From JACCZX01 sp963801035 (lineage in GTDB: Bacteria; Pseudomonadota; Gammaproteobacteria; Burkholderiales; Burkholderiaceae_F), in NCBI GenBank assembly GCA_963801035.1, contig CAWDDF010000007.1, positions 496,001 through 560,000 on the forward strand: a stretch of 64,000 bases of DNA, written 5' to 3'. The notes under the pieces are model-generated. The model did no database searches and was not told the origin of the DNA. It saw nothing but the letters and a program-made list of their open reading frames with translations. Made by a program: the position numbers and the translations under genes. Below, piece after piece: positions 53,492-63,154 of this stretch (positions within the stretch are counted from its first letter, which is position 1; the number at the start of each line of letters is the position of its first letter).

Positions 53492-53507
53492 CGCGTTAGC
53501 TAACGCG
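53492..53507 (+). repeat. Perfect 16-bp palindrome upstream of ndk
   Basis: CGCGTTAGCTAACGCG is a perfect palindrome 38 bases after the rlmD stop and 95 bases before the ndk ATG. It could be a regulator binding site or a short hairpin; nothing ties it to a known protein. Confidence 0.5.
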
Positions 53508-53534
53508 CTGCAAGTCTTTCATTTGTCGAGCTTT

Positions 53535-53558
53535 TTCGTTCGCTACAAAGCGAATGAA
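53535..53558 (+). other. Hairpin in the ndk leader
   Basis: TTCGTTCGCT pairs with AGCGAATGAA through 10 bp (one G-T) around an ACAA loop, in the leader of ndk. No T run follows, so it is probably not a terminator. Confidence 0.4.
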
Positions 53559-53602
53559 AGGTCGCAATAAAAATCGCAACAAAGAGGGGAAAAGGTCATC
53601 GG

Positions 53603-54028
53603 ATGGCGGTGGAACGGACATTGTCGATCATCAAACCGGATGCCGTCGCGAAAGACGTCATCGGTCGGATTTACTCTCGGTTTGAAGAGAATGGCCTGAA
53701 GGTGATTGCAGCGAAAATGGTTTCGCTATCTCGGGCAGAAGCCGAAGGGTTCTATGCCGTGCACCGGGGGCGGCCGTTTTTTAACGACCTCGTGGCGTTT
53801 ATGGCGTCAGGACCGGTGATGGTGCAGGTGCTCGAGGGGGACAATGCGATCGCAAAGAACCGCGAGCTGATGGGCGCGACGGATCCCAAGAAGGCGACTG
53901 CAGGAACGATTCGCGCCGACTTTGCGGACAGTATCGATGCCAATGCGGTGCATGGCTCGGACAGCGCGGCGACGGCTAAGGCTGAGATCGAATATTTTTT
54001 TGCGCAGATGAATCTGTATTCACGATAG
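53603..54028 (+). CDS. ndk: Nucleoside diphosphate kinase
   Basis: Ndk transfers the gamma phosphate between nucleoside triphosphates and diphosphates. The 141-residue product starts MAVERTLSIIKPDAVAKDVI and has the catalytic His in NAVHGSDSAATAKAEI. A GAGGGGAAAAGG site precedes the ATG. It is 9 bases ahead of rlmN, in the standard order. Confidence 0.98.
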   Translation: MAVERTLSIIKPDAVAKDVIGRIYSRFEENGLKVIAAKMVSLSRAEAEGFYAVHRGRPFFNDLVAFMASGPVMVQVLEGDNAIAKNRELMGATDPKKATAGTIRADFADSIDANAVHGSDSAATAKAEIEYFFAQMNLYSR

Positions 54029-54037
54029 ACCGTTGCG

Positions 54038-55159
54038 ATGCCTTTGATAAATCTGCTCGACTTGGACGCTGCTCGGATGGCGGCGTACGTGCAGTCGCTC
54101 GGAGAAAAGCCGTTCCGGGCGCAGCAACTGATGAGGTGGATTCACCGCCGAGGCGCGCACGACTTTGACGCGATGTCAGATCTGGCAAAGTCGCTTCGTG
54201 CAAAGTTGTCTGGGCAGGCGCATATCGGTTCTCCGAACGTGCTCAGTGACGTTATTGCGGCCGACGGCACACGCAAATGGTTGCTTGATGTCGGACTCGG
54301 CAATGCAATTGAAGCCGTTTTCATTCCGGAAGAGGATCGCGGCACGCTATGCATCTCGACGCAAGCCGGATGTGCGGTCAATTGCGCGTTCTGTTCGACC
54401 GGCCGTCAGGGCTTCAACCGCAACCTGACAACCGCCGAAATCATAGGCCAGCTATGGATGGTGGAGCACTTGTTGCGTTCGGGAGCAGGGTCATCGGATA
54501 GTGACCACGATCGGGTCATTTCGAACGTCGTGCTGATGGGCATGGGCGAGCCGCTGCAAAACTACGATGCGGTGCTGCCGGCGCTGCGCTTGATGCTCGA
54601 CGACAATGCGTATGGTTTATCGCGCCGACGCGTAACGGTTTCGACCTCGGGCATGGTGCCGTTGATCGATCGTCTCGCGCAGGATTGTCCGGTCGCGCTA
54701 GCCGTATCGCTGCATGCGTCGAACGATGCGCTGCGAGACACGCTGGTGCCGCTGAACAAGAAATACCCGCTGCGGGAGCTGCTAGCAGCGTGCCGCCGCT
54801 ATTTGAACGCCGCGCCGCGGGATTTCATCACGTTCGAGTACGTGATGCTCGACGGCATCAACGACAGCGATCAGCACGCCGCCGAGTTGGTCGCGCTGGT
54901 TGCCGATGTGCCGTGCAAATTCAACCTGATTCCCTTCAATCCGTTTCCTCAGTCGGGATTCGGGCGCTCATCGGGGCAACGCATTCGTGCTTTTGCGCAA
55001 CACTTGACGAAGGCCGGAATCGTCACCACGACGCGCAGAACACGTGGCGACGATATCGACGCGGCGTGCGGCCAGTTGGCGGGCGACATTCGTGATCGAA
55101 CCCGACTTAATGAGCGCACGGCCCGGAAGGTCATTCCGTTAACGGCAAGCGCGCATTAG
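54038..55159 (+). CDS. rlmN: Dual-specificity 23S rRNA/tRNA C2-adenine methyltransferase RlmN
   Basis: RlmN is a radical SAM enzyme that methylates A2503 of 23S rRNA and A37 of some tRNAs. The 373-residue product has the cluster motif CAVNCAFCSTGRQGFNRNLT, VLMGMGEPLQNYD and a conserved Cys in the C-terminal region (TRRTRGDDIDAACGQLAG). It is in the ndk-rlmN-pilF-rodZ-ispG order typical of beta- and gammaproteobacteria. Confidence 0.97.
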   Translation: MPLINLLDLDAARMAAYVQSLGEKPFRAQQLMRWIHRRGAHDFDAMSDLAKSLRAKLSGQAHIGSPNVLSDVIAADGTRKWLLDVGLGNAIEAVFIPEEDRGTLCISTQAGCAVNCAFCSTGRQGFNRNLTTAEIIGQLWMVEHLLRSGAGSSDSDHDRVISNVVLMGMGEPLQNYDAVLPALRLMLDDNAYGLSRRRVTVSTSGMVPLIDRLAQDCPVALAVSLHASNDALRDTLVPLNKKYPLRELLAACRRYLNAAPRDFITFEYVMLDGINDSDQHAAELVALVADVPCKFNLIPFNPFPQSGFGRSSGQRIRAFAQHLTKAGIVTTTRRTRGDDIDAACGQLAGDIRDRTRLNERTARKVIPLTASAH

Positions 55160-55168
55160 AGGTACCCG

Positions 55169-55981
55169 ATGGACTTACGCTTGATCATCTGTGCGACGGT
55201 GGCGCTGCTGAGCGCTGCGTGCACGACGACGACCACAACCACGGTGACCAACGACGGTTCATCAACGATTACGAACGAGCGCTCGTCAAAGAGACTCACC
55301 GAAGCCGACATTCGTAACCGTGCGCGTGCTCGCACTGACCTTGCGGGTGGGTATTACCGCAACGGCCAGCTGGCGGTTGCGCTGGATGAGGCGCGGCGTG
55401 CCGTCGCGATCGATCCAAATTACGCAGAAGCCTACGGCCTGCTCGGTCTGATCTACATGGATATGAAAGAACAACGTGACGCGGAGGAAAGCTTTCAGCG
55501 TGCATTGAAGCTCGACGCGGGCAACTCTGAGCTGAACAACAACTACGGCTACTTTCTGTGCCATACGGCGCGCGAGCGCGAATCGATTCCGTATTTCAAT
55601 CAAGCGATCCGCGATCCGCTTTACCGAACGCCTGCCAGAGCAAACCAGAATGCCGGCCAATGCCTGATGCGCATCAAGGACTACCAGGGCGCTGAGCCTT
55701 ATCTGCGCCGGTCCTTCGAACTGGACGCCGGCATGGCAGTGCCGAAGTTTTTACTGGCGAAACTCTATCTCGCGACCAACCAGGTCGAGAAGGCCACTTT
55801 CTATTACAACATTCTGGCGAAGTCGATTGAGTCTTCGGCGGAGAGCTTGTGGCTCGGATTGCGCGTCGCGCGTGCCAATGCGGACTTGCGCACGGAGACT
55901 CAGCTTGCGAACGAATTGAAACAGCGCTTTCCACAGTCACCGGAAGCCGCGGCGCTGGCGCGCGGCGACTTCGATGACTGA
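55169..55981 (+). CDS. pilF: Type IV pilus biogenesis lipoprotein PilF/PilW
   Basis: PilF is the outer-membrane lipoprotein pilotin for the secretin PilQ. The 270-residue product has a lipoprotein signal with lipobox LSAAC (Cys19), followed by a run of seven Thr, then TPR repeats (YAEAYGLLGLIYMDMKEQRD, LNNNYGYFLCHTARERESIP). With fimV and comEC in the same window it supports a type IV pilus/competence system. The TGA overlaps the rodZ start by eight bases. Confidence 0.93.
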   Translation: MDLRLIICATVALLSAACTTTTTTTVTNDGSSTITNERSSKRLTEADIRNRARARTDLAGGYYRNGQLAVALDEARRAVAIDPNYAEAYGLLGLIYMDMKEQRDAEESFQRALKLDAGNSELNNNYGYFLCHTARERESIPYFNQAIRDPLYRTPARANQNAGQCLMRIKDYQGAEPYLRRSFELDAGMAVPKFLLAKLYLATNQVEKATFYYNILAKSIESSAESLWLGLRVARANADLRTETQLANELKQRFPQSPEAAALARGDFDD

Positions 55982-56889
55982 CCAGGGTCTGATCTCCAAT
56001 GAGCGCGTCGCCGCGCAATCAGGAGTCGACTCGATTCAAGAAACCGGTGCATCAGGCTACGGTGCGCGGCTGACGGCACAGCGTGAGCGGGCCGGCCTGA
56101 GCGTTACCGATGTTGCGGCCACTTTACGTTTGCACCCGAACCAGGTGCGCGCTATCGAGCAGGAAGACCTCGGGCGCCTTCCCGCACTCGCCTACGTGCG
56201 TGGCTTCATTCGCAGTTATGCACGTGTATTACGTCTCGATCCCGACGCCGCTGTTGTCGGACCTGAATGCAAAGCTTGCTCCAACGCCCGATTCGGTCGT
56301 TGACGGCATGGCGACGGACATCGCTGCAGCGCACGCCGCAGGGCGTGAACGTATGTTTCCGCGATGGGCGATCGGCACCGCATTGATCATTCTGATTGCG
56401 CTTGCAGTTATTGGATGGCAGACGACATTGCAGCCGGCAGCGGAGCCTCCGCAGGTTGTTGTAGTTCCCGCTTCGGCATCTCCCGTACCCGCGCCTGCGC
56501 CAATGTCGGCGCCGGTTTCATTGCCAGATACCACGGCACCGGCCGTGACAAGCGAGCCGGGTCCGGCTTCAGCGGCGGTGATCGAGCCGGTTCCGACGCC
56601 CGCCGATACAGCGGAGCCAACAGTTGCGTCGAGCCGCATGGCGAGCGGAGCGCCGCCAACGGTGCTGCTGCGCTTCGATGGCAGTTCATGGGCGGAGGTG
56701 ACGGACCGTAACGGCAAGATCCTGTTGTCGCAGTTGAACTCCGCCGGGGCCGAGCACGCGCTCGACGGTGAATTGCCGCTGACCGTTGTGATCGGCGATG
56801 CTAACTTTGCGTCGGTCGAGGTGCGCGGTGCCGCGTTCAATCTGCAGCCGTTCACTCGAAACAACGTTGCGCGCTTCACGATCAAATAA
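55974..56889 (+). CDS. rodZ: Cytoskeleton protein RodZ (frameshifted)
   Basis: RodZ links MreB to the cell wall machinery. The N-terminal HTH_25 part (GYGARLTAQRERAGLSVTDV, LPALAYVRGFIRSYARVLRL) is in one frame; from LLSDLNAKLAPTPDSV onward, with a transmembrane helix (WAIGTALIILIALAVIGW), Pro/Ala linker and DUF4115 C-terminal domain (VLLRFDGSSWAEVTDRNGKI), it is in the next. One extra base near 56247-56252 explains this; corrected length about 304 residues. It is coupled to pilF by an eight-base overlap. Confidence 0.91.
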
Positions 56890-57010
56890 CGGCCAATGAA
56901 AAACGTAGCGAGCAGGTCTGAAGTTGCGTCGAGGAGCGGAGACGTTCGCCGGCACCTCAATCAGTGCAGACAAAAGACCGGCGCACGACGATTTTTGCGT
57001 TAGGCCGGTG

Positions 57011-58309
57011 ATGAATCGTCCGATCGAGCTCCTTAACTGCCTGCCGCAGCCTGCGGTGCCCGCTTCGCGTCGGCCGACGCGTCAAGTGAATGTCTGCTGG
57101 TCCGATCATGTCGTTCGTATCGGCGGCGATGCGCCCGTCGTCGTGCAGTCGATGACAAACACCGACACGGCAGATGCGATAGCCACGGCGATCCAGGTGA
57201 AACAGCTTGCGCAGGCAGGGTCCGAGCTCGTGCGGATAACTGTCAACTCGCCCGAGGCCGCGGCTGAAGTCGCGCCGATTCGCGAGCAGCTCGACAAAAT
57301 GGGGATCGACGTCCCGCTGGTCGGTGACTTTCACTACAACGGGCACAAGCTGCTAACGCAGTTTCCGGCGTGCGCGCAGGCGTTGTCAAAGTATCGAATC
57401 AATCCGGGTAACGTCGGGCGAGGTGTGAAGGGCGGCGATAACTTCGCGCAGATGATCGAGGTCGCGTGCCGCTATCGCAAGCCGGTGCGCATTGGTGTCA
57501 ACTGGGGCAGTCTCGATCAGGAATTGCTCGCCAAAATGATGGATCAGAACGCGCAGCGCGCCGACCCGCTTGATGCTAAAGCCGTGCTGCGGGAAGCGCT
57601 GGTGCAATCGGCGATCGCTAGCGCCGAGCGCGCCGAGGCGCTGGGGCTGGGCGGAGACATGATCTGCCTATCCGCCAAGGTCAGCGGTGTTCAGGACTTG
57701 ATTTCAGTTTATCGAGAGCTGTCCCGGCGCTGTGACTATCCGTTGCATCTTGGACTTACTGAGGCCGGAATGGGCAGCAAGGGCATCGTCGCATCGACTG
57801 CGGCGCTCGCGGTACTTCTGCAGGAAGGCATCGGGGACACGATTCGAATTTCACTGACACCTGCGCCAGGTGAAGCGCGGACGACCGAAGTGCAGGTCGC
57901 ACAGGAAATTTTGCAGACCATCGGGCTGCGTGCGTTTACCCCGATGGTCGTCGCATGCCCTGGTTGCGGCCGCACGACGAGTACCTTTTTTCAGGAGCTT
58001 GCAGACGACATTCAGTCTTGGCTGCGCGCGCAAATGCCGCTGTGGCGTGCGAATTACCCCGGCGTCGAGTCGATGAGCGTTGCGGTGATGGGATGTGTCG
58101 TCAACGGTCCGGGCGAAAGTAAACATGCGAACATCGGCATCAGTTTGCCGGGCTCGGGAGAAGCACCGGTCGCGCCCGTTTTCGTCGACGGCATTCGTAC
58201 CGTGACGCTGAAAGGCGATCGTATCGCTGTGGATTTTCAGGCAATCGTCGACGAATACGTGCGGCGCACGTATTCGGTCGCTGAAGCAGCGACTCCAGCG
58301 CATCATTAG
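57011..58309 (+). CDS. ispG: 4-hydroxy-3-methylbut-2-enyl diphosphate synthase (flavodoxin)
   Basis: IspG is the Fe-S enzyme converting MEcPP to HMBPP in the MEP isoprenoid pathway. The 432-residue product starts at the ATG 57011 (MNRPIELLNCLPQPAVPASR); an open frame reaching 56924 is rejected. Signatures are VVQSMTNTDTADAIATAIQ, RINPGNVGRG and the cluster cysteines in ACPGCGRTTSTF and GCVVNGPGES. It is followed two bases later by hisS. Confidence 0.96.
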   Translation: MNRPIELLNCLPQPAVPASRRPTRQVNVCWSDHVVRIGGDAPVVVQSMTNTDTADAIATAIQVKQLAQAGSELVRITVNSPEAAAEVAPIREQLDKMGIDVPLVGDFHYNGHKLLTQFPACAQALSKYRINPGNVGRGVKGGDNFAQMIEVACRYRKPVRIGVNWGSLDQELLAKMMDQNAQRADPLDAKAVLREALVQSAIASAERAEALGLGGDMICLSAKVSGVQDLISVYRELSRRCDYPLHLGLTEAGMGSKGIVASTAALAVLLQEGIGDTIRISLTPAPGEARTTEVQVAQEILQTIGLRAFTPMVVACPGCGRTTSTFFQELADDIQSWLRAQMPLWRANYPGVESMSVAVMGCVVNGPGESKHANIGISLPGSGEAPVAPVFVDGIRTVTLKGDRIAVDFQAIVDEYVRRTYSVAEAATPAHH

Positions 58310-58311
58310 CA

Positions 58312-59575
58312 ATGGCCAATGTGAAATTTGCCGCGGTTCGCGGCATGAACGATTTGTTGCCAGCGCAATCGCCGGTGTGGGAGTGGTTCGAAGCGCGAGT
58401 AATGGACTGGCTGCGTTCGTACGGCTATCAGCAGATTCGCACCCCGGTGCTCGAGCACACGGATCTGTTCGTCCGCGGCATCGGCGAGGTCACCGACATC
58501 GTCGAACGCGAGATGTATTCGTTCGAGGATCGGGCGAATCAGGAGCGCTTGACACTGCGTCCTGAGTTCACTGCGGGAACGGTGCGGGCGACGGTCGAGC
58601 ACAACCTAACGTACGACGGGCCGAAGCGCGTGTGGTCGATGGGTCCGCTGTTCCGGCACGAGCGGCCGCAGCGCGGGCGCTTCCGGCAATTTCATCAGGT
58701 CAATGTCGAGGCACTTGGATTTGCCGGGCCCGACATTGACGCCGAGCTGATCGTGATGCTGTCGCGACTGTGGAAAATTCTCGGCATCAAAAGTGCTCGC
58801 CTCGAGATCAATTGTCTTGGTCAGGCGCAGGAGCGTGCACAGCATCGCGCTGCGTTGGTCGCTTACTTCGAGCAGCATCAGAACGAGCTGGACGCCGACT
58901 CGGTGCGCCGGTTGACGACGAATCCGCTTCGCATTCTGGACAGCAAAAATCCGGCGATGATCGAGGCTGCTCAATGACGCGCCGCAGATCACCGCTTTCC
59001 TTGGAGAGGCATCGCGCCAACACTTCGAAGGGCTGCAGCAGTTGCTGGCGGCGGCCGATATCGAGTTCAAGATCAATCCGCGTCTTGTGCGCGGGCTCGA
59101 CTACTACAACCTGACCGTTTTCGAGTGGATCACCGATGAGCTCGGCTCGCAGGGCACACTGTGCGGTGGCGGCCGCTATGACACGCTGATAGAACTTCTT
59201 GGCGGCAAGCCAACGCCTGCGATCGGGTTTGCCATCGGCATCGAAAGAGTGATTGAATGCCTGACGCAATCGGGCCAGATCGATACTTCGGCGCAAACGG
59301 ATGTCTATGTTGTTCACCAGGGTGGTGCTACCGCAAGGCGAGCATTCCTGGCGGCTGAGCAGTTGCGCGATGCCGGACTCGACGTGATCTTTCATGCCGG
59401 CGAGGCGAGCCTGAAATCGCAGATGAAACGCGCCGATGCGAGCGGCGCCGAGTTTGCGGTGATCATCGGCGAGACAGAGCTCGCGTCCGATGCGGCGAGT
59501 GTCAAGAACTTGCGCGCGACCGTTGGGCGGAGCGAAGGCAGAGCAGCGTATCGTGCCGCTCCACTTATTGGCTGA
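58312..59575 (+). CDS. hisS: Histidyl-tRNA synthetase (frameshifted)
   Basis: HisS charges tRNA-His. The first frame (AAVRGMNDLLPAQSPVWEWF, LRPEFTAGTVRA, GPLFRHERPQRGRFRQFHQV) stops at a TGA at 58975; the continuation DAPQITAFLGEASRQHFEGL, VRGLDYYNLTVFEWI and GFAIGIERVIECL is in the +1 frame. Removing T58975 restores IEAAQDAPQITAFL. Corrected length is about 420 residues. It follows ispG and precedes yfgM-bamB, the conserved order. The break falls at CAA-TGA-C, which resembles a recoding context, but error is more likely. Confidence 0.94.
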
Positions 59576-59634
59576 CACGCTCGTCCTCGAGCTCAGCGCC
59601 GCTGAACAAGATCACTAGAAGACGGAACACTTAA

Positions 59635-60276
59635 ATGGCTTACGACTTACAAGAGCAGGAACAGCTCGACGAGCTCAAGGCGTGGTGGGGCAAGTACGGC
59701 AATCTGATTCTGACCGTTGCAACCGTCGTACTGCTCGGTTTCGCGGCGTACAACGGCTGGCGCTGGTATGAGCGCAATCAAGCCGAGGAAGCGGCCGGTG
59801 TCTATGCGGAGTTCGATCGTGCGATGGCGGCGCGCGAAGCTGAACGCGTCAAGACGCTCGTCGCAACGCTGACGGATAAGTACGCCCGCACCGTCTACGC
59901 TCCAATGGCTGCGTTGCAAGGCGCGCGGTGGGCGGCGGATAACGGAGACCCGGCCAGTGCGAGAACGCGCCTGCAATGGGTGATTGAACATGCCGATCAT
60001 CCGGAGATCGTCGCGATTGCGAGAGTGCGGCTTGCGGGCGTACTGCTCGATGAAAAACAGTTCGATGAAGCATTGAAGGTGCTCGACAGCGCCGGTTCCG
60101 CCGTTCATGCAACGGCCATCGCTGACCGCCGCGGCGACGTGCTGTTCGCGCAGAACAAGATCGAGGAGGCGCGCGCTGCGTATCGTGACGCGCTTGCCAA
60201 AGCTGCAGCGGAGCATCCGCTGCGGCAAATCATCCAGCTGAAGCTCGACGCGCTGCCACCGACTGCGACGTCATGA
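59635..60276 (+). CDS. yfgM: YfgM family tetratricopeptide protein
   Basis: YfgM is an inner-membrane ancillary factor of the Sec translocon that works with periplasmic chaperones. The 213-residue product starts MAYDLQEQEQLDELKAWW, has one transmembrane helix near residues 23-42 and a TPR-like periplasmic domain (VYAPMAALQGARWAADNGDP, RVRLAGVLLDEKQFDEALKV). It is between hisS and bamB, overlapping bamB by four bases (ATGA). Confidence 0.92.
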   Translation: MAYDLQEQEQLDELKAWWGKYGNLILTVATVVLLGFAAYNGWRWYERNQAEEAAGVYAEFDRAMAAREAERVKTLVATLTDKYARTVYAPMAALQGARWAADNGDPASARTRLQWVIEHADHPEIVAIARVRLAGVLLDEKQFDEALKVLDSAGSAVHATAIADRRGDVLFAQNKIEEARAAYRDALAKAAAEHPLRQIIQLKLDALPPTATS

Positions 60277-61415
60277 GAAGCGCAGCAATCGCGTCACTGC
60301 TCGCAGTGTGTTTGAGTGGCTGCTCATGGCTGCCGTCGTGGCTGGGCGGCCCGCCGTCACGAGCTGCGCAGCCCACTGCGCTGACGGATATCAGTCCGAC
60401 ACTGAGCACTCGTGTCGCGTGGCGTGCGTCAATCGGTGCCGCCCGAACCGAGTTGATGCAGCCGGCGGTGACCGAGAACGCGGTGTATGCAGCGGCAGCC
60501 GACGGTGCCGTTGTACGGCTCGCACCCGACAGCGGACAAGTCGTCTGGCGATCGGACGTTAAGACGCGGCTCAGTGCCGGCGTCGGCAGTGATGGCTTTA
60601 CGGTGGTGGTTGCGACTAATCGCGGCGAGATCGTTGCTCTGGGTGCCGATGGCAAAGAGTTATGGCGGACGCAAGTCGGTGGTGAGATGCGGTCGCCGCC
60701 TCTCGTCGGCCGTGGACTGGTCGTCGTTCGATCAACCGACTATCGCGTCACCGCGCTTGATGCTGGCACGGGCAGGCGCCGCTGGGCGTATCAACGCGCC
60801 AACGTTCCGCTCACGCTGCGTAGCCTGACCGAGATGGTGTACGCGGGCGACTTCGTTATCGCAGGTTTTCCAAGCGGCCGTCTGGTCGCATTGAATACTG
60901 CAAACGGTGCGGTGCGTTGGGATGTTGCGGTATCCGAGCCGCGTGGGGCGACAGAAGTGGAGCGCCTCGCCGACGTGGTGGGCGCGCCTCTTGTCATTGG
61001 TAACGAAGTGTGTGCCGCTTCGTATCAGGGCCGTGTCGGATGCTTCGATGCGACCAATGGCAGCTTGCGCTGGTCGAGCGAGATTTCGGCAGCATCGGGG
61101 CCCGCCGCCGATCAGCGACGTTTGTATGTCGTCGATTCCAAGTCGAACGTTGTCGCGTTCAATCGTGCAGCCGGATCCTCAGCGTGGAAGCAAGACAAGC
61201 TGATGCATCGCGATCTTTCCGCGCCGCTCGCGCTGCGCCGCGCGATCGTGGCCGGCGACTTTGCCGGTGTCGTGCACTTCCTGTCACCCGAAGACGGTGC
61301 GTTCATCGCGCGCGTTCCGTTGTCGGCAGAGATCGTCGCCACGCCGCGTCCTCTCGGCGGCGGCGCCGTCGTGCAGGCCCGCGACGGCACGGTTGCATTG
61401 ATAACGACGGAATAG
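60273..61415 (+). CDS. bamB: Outer membrane protein assembly factor BamB
   Basis: BamB is a lipoprotein of the BAM complex. The 380-residue product has a signal peptide with lipobox LSGC (Cys17) and PQQ-like beta-propeller repeats (AVVRLAPDSGQVVWRSDVKT, VAFNRAAGSSAWKQDKL, VVHFLSPEDGAFIARVPL). Position between yfgM and der is standard. Confidence 0.95.
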   Translation: MRSAAIASLLAVCLSGCSWLPSWLGGPPSRAAQPTALTDISPTLSTRVAWRASIGAARTELMQPAVTENAVYAAAADGAVVRLAPDSGQVVWRSDVKTRLSAGVGSDGFTVVVATNRGEIVALGADGKELWRTQVGGEMRSPPLVGRGLVVVRSTDYRVTALDAGTGRRRWAYQRANVPLTLRSLTEMVYAGDFVIAGFPSGRLVALNTANGAVRWDVAVSEPRGATEVERLADVVGAPLVIGNEVCAASYQGRVGCFDATNGSLRWSSEISAASGPAADQRRLYVVDSKSNVVAFNRAAGSSAWKQDKLMHRDLSAPLALRRAIVAGDFAGVVHFLSPEDGAFIARVPLSAEIVATPRPLGGGAVVQARDGTVALITTE

Positions 61416-61418
61416 AAA

Positions 61419-61439
61419 GCCGGTCGCTGCGCGACCGGC
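61419..61439 (+). other. Hairpin between bamB and der
   Basis: GCCGGTCG and CGACCGGC form a perfect 8-bp stem around CTGCG, three bases after the bamB stop and ten bases before the der ATG. No T run; may affect der translation or mRNA stability. Confidence 0.45.
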
Positions 61440-61449
61440 GACAGCTGTT

Positions 61450-62781
61450 ATGAAACCCGTTGTTGCGATCGTTGGTCGTCCGAATGTCGGTAAGTCGACG
61501 CTGTTCAATCGGTTGACGCGCACTCGCGCCGCGCTGGTGGCCGATTTTCCCGGCCTCACGCGCGACCGGCACTACGGTGAAGGGCGAATCGGTCCGCGCG
61601 ACTACATCGCCATCGACACCGGAGGTTTCGAGCCTGTCAAGCCAGAGGGCATCGTGCGCGAAATGGCGGCGCAGACCGAGCAGGCGATTGCTGAATCCGA
61701 TGTTGTGATTTTCGTTCTGGATGCGCGAGAAGGTCTCACCGGGCAGGACCAGCGCATCGCGAAGCGGCTTCGCGTTGCAGGGCGGCCGATCGTGTTGGCG
61801 GTCAACAAATCCGAAGGTCTCACTGAACAAGCCGCTGCCGAATTTCACGAGCTTGGGCTCGGCGAGCCGTGGCTGATCTCGGCGGCGCACGGCGAGGGCG
61901 TCGAAGCGTTGATGCACAGCGTCCTTGGCGCGTTTCCGAAAGAGGCCGAGCAAGAGACTGGTGAGGAGCCAAGCGCAGACAAGCGCATTCGAGTGGCCGT
62001 TGTGGGCCGGCCAAACGTCGGAAAGTCGACGTTGATCAACGCATTGCTGGGCGAGGAACGGCTGATTGCGTTTGACCAACCTGGCACCACGCGCGATTCG
62101 ATCGAAATCGACTTCGATTACGACCGACAGGCGTTCACGCTGATCGATACCGCCGGGCTTCGCCGACGTGGCAAGGTATTCGAGACAGTCGAGAAATTTT
62201 CGGTCGTCAAGACGCTGCAATCGATTGCCGATTGCAACGTCGTGATCTTGCTGCTCGATGCCTCTTCCGAGATCGCCGATCAGGACGCTCACATCGCCGG
62301 TTTCGTGCTCGAAAGCGGCCGCGCGATGGTGGTCGCAGTCAACAAGTGGGATGGACTGGACGCTTATCAGCGCGAACGAATCACGCGCGAAATCGAGCGC
62401 AAGCTTCATTTCTTGCGCTGGGCACGCTTTCATCAGGTCTCGGCACTTAAGCGAACCGGATTGAAACCGATGATGCGATCGGTGGTCGAGGCCTATCGCG
62501 CCGCATTCGCACGATTGCCGACGCCCAAGCTGACACGCGCATTGATAGCGGCGGTCGAGCGGCAACAGCCCGCGCGCGCGGGTCACTCTCGGCCAAAGCC
62601 CCGCTATGCGCACCAGGGAGGCCACAATCCGCCGGTCATCGTGGTGCACGGTAACTCCTTGAACCAGGTGGCAGACTCTTACCGGCGCTATCTCGAGGGA
62701 CAGTTCCGAGAGCAGTTCGAGCTGACAGGTACACCGCTGCGAGTCGAGTTTCGCACTAGCAGGAACCCGTATGCCGACTAG
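61450..62781 (+). CDS. der: Ribosome-associated GTPase Der (EngA)
   Basis: Der has two tandem GTPase domains and acts in 50S assembly. The 443-residue product carries two P-loops, both GRPNVGKST (near residues 8 and 181), G3 motifs DTGG and DTAGLRRRGKV, and G4 motifs NKSE in domain 1 and NKWD in domain 2, then a KH-like C-terminal domain. Order bamB-der-hfq-hflX is conserved in this group. Confidence 0.97.
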   Translation: MKPVVAIVGRPNVGKSTLFNRLTRTRAALVADFPGLTRDRHYGEGRIGPRDYIAIDTGGFEPVKPEGIVREMAAQTEQAIAESDVVIFVLDAREGLTGQDQRIAKRLRVAGRPIVLAVNKSEGLTEQAAAEFHELGLGEPWLISAAHGEGVEALMHSVLGAFPKEAEQETGEEPSADKRIRVAVVGRPNVGKSTLINALLGEERLIAFDQPGTTRDSIEIDFDYDRQAFTLIDTAGLRRRGKVFETVEKFSVVKTLQSIADCNVVILLLDASSEIADQDAHIAGFVLESGRAMVVAVNKWDGLDAYQRERITREIERKLHFLRWARFHQVSALKRTGLKPMMRSVVEAYRAAFARLPTPKLTRALIAAVERQQPARAGHSRPKPRYAHQGGHNPPVIVVHGNSLNQVADSYRRYLEGQFREQFELTGTPLRVEFRTSRNPYAD

Positions 62782-62918
62782 CGCACAAGTCCGCTGGCTC
62801 GCCAAGGCTCGCCTTTTGCTTTACATTGAATTGAGCGGGGTCGTCACCATTTTTAAAGCGTGCCAGCCTTTCCCGCCGAACCGTATACGAACAAGCGTGT
62901 CAAAACGCTGGAGAAAAA

Positions 62919-63152
62919 ATGACTGCTAAAGGGCAACTGTTACAAGACCCCTTCCTCAATGCGCTGCGTAAAGAGCACATTCCCGTATCGATCTATCTGG
63001 TTAATGGAATCAAGCTTCAGGGCCAGGTCGAATCCTTCGATCAGTACGTCGTACTCTTGCGCAATACCGTGACGCAGATGGTTTACAAGCACGCCATTTC
63101 CACCGTCGTGCCGGCGCGGCCGGTTAATCTCGCTGCGGAGCCCGAAGCCTGA
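62919..63152 (+). CDS. hfq: RNA chaperone Hfq
   Basis: Hfq forms a hexamer that helps sRNA-mRNA pairing. The 77-residue product MTAKGQLLQDPFLNALRKEH contains Sm1 (VSIYLVNGIKLQGQVESFDQ) and Sm2 (VYKHAISTVVP) motifs. A GGAG site is seven bases before the ATG. The 137-base gap upstream has no clear promoter. hflX begins two bases after the stop. Confidence 0.98.
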   Translation: MTAKGQLLQDPFLNALRKEHIPVSIYLVNGIKLQGQVESFDQYVVLLRNTVTQMVYKHAISTVVPARPVNLAAEPEA

Positions 63153-63154
63153 GC

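Noticed and set aside
55232..55256. ACG/ACC/ACA repeat coding seven Thr after the PilF lipobox as a phase-variable tract
   Set aside because: Codons are mixed and the unit is a triplet, so slippage would not change the frame; more likely a flexible linker.
61303..62805. 500-codon minus-strand open frame opposite der
   Set aside because: Shadow of der; no domain, Arg/His/Cys-rich composition.
62782..62918. Direct repeat GGCTCGCC twice and T-rich stretch before hfq as a terminator
   Set aside because: The possible stem is only four to five pairs with a very small loop; not enough to call.
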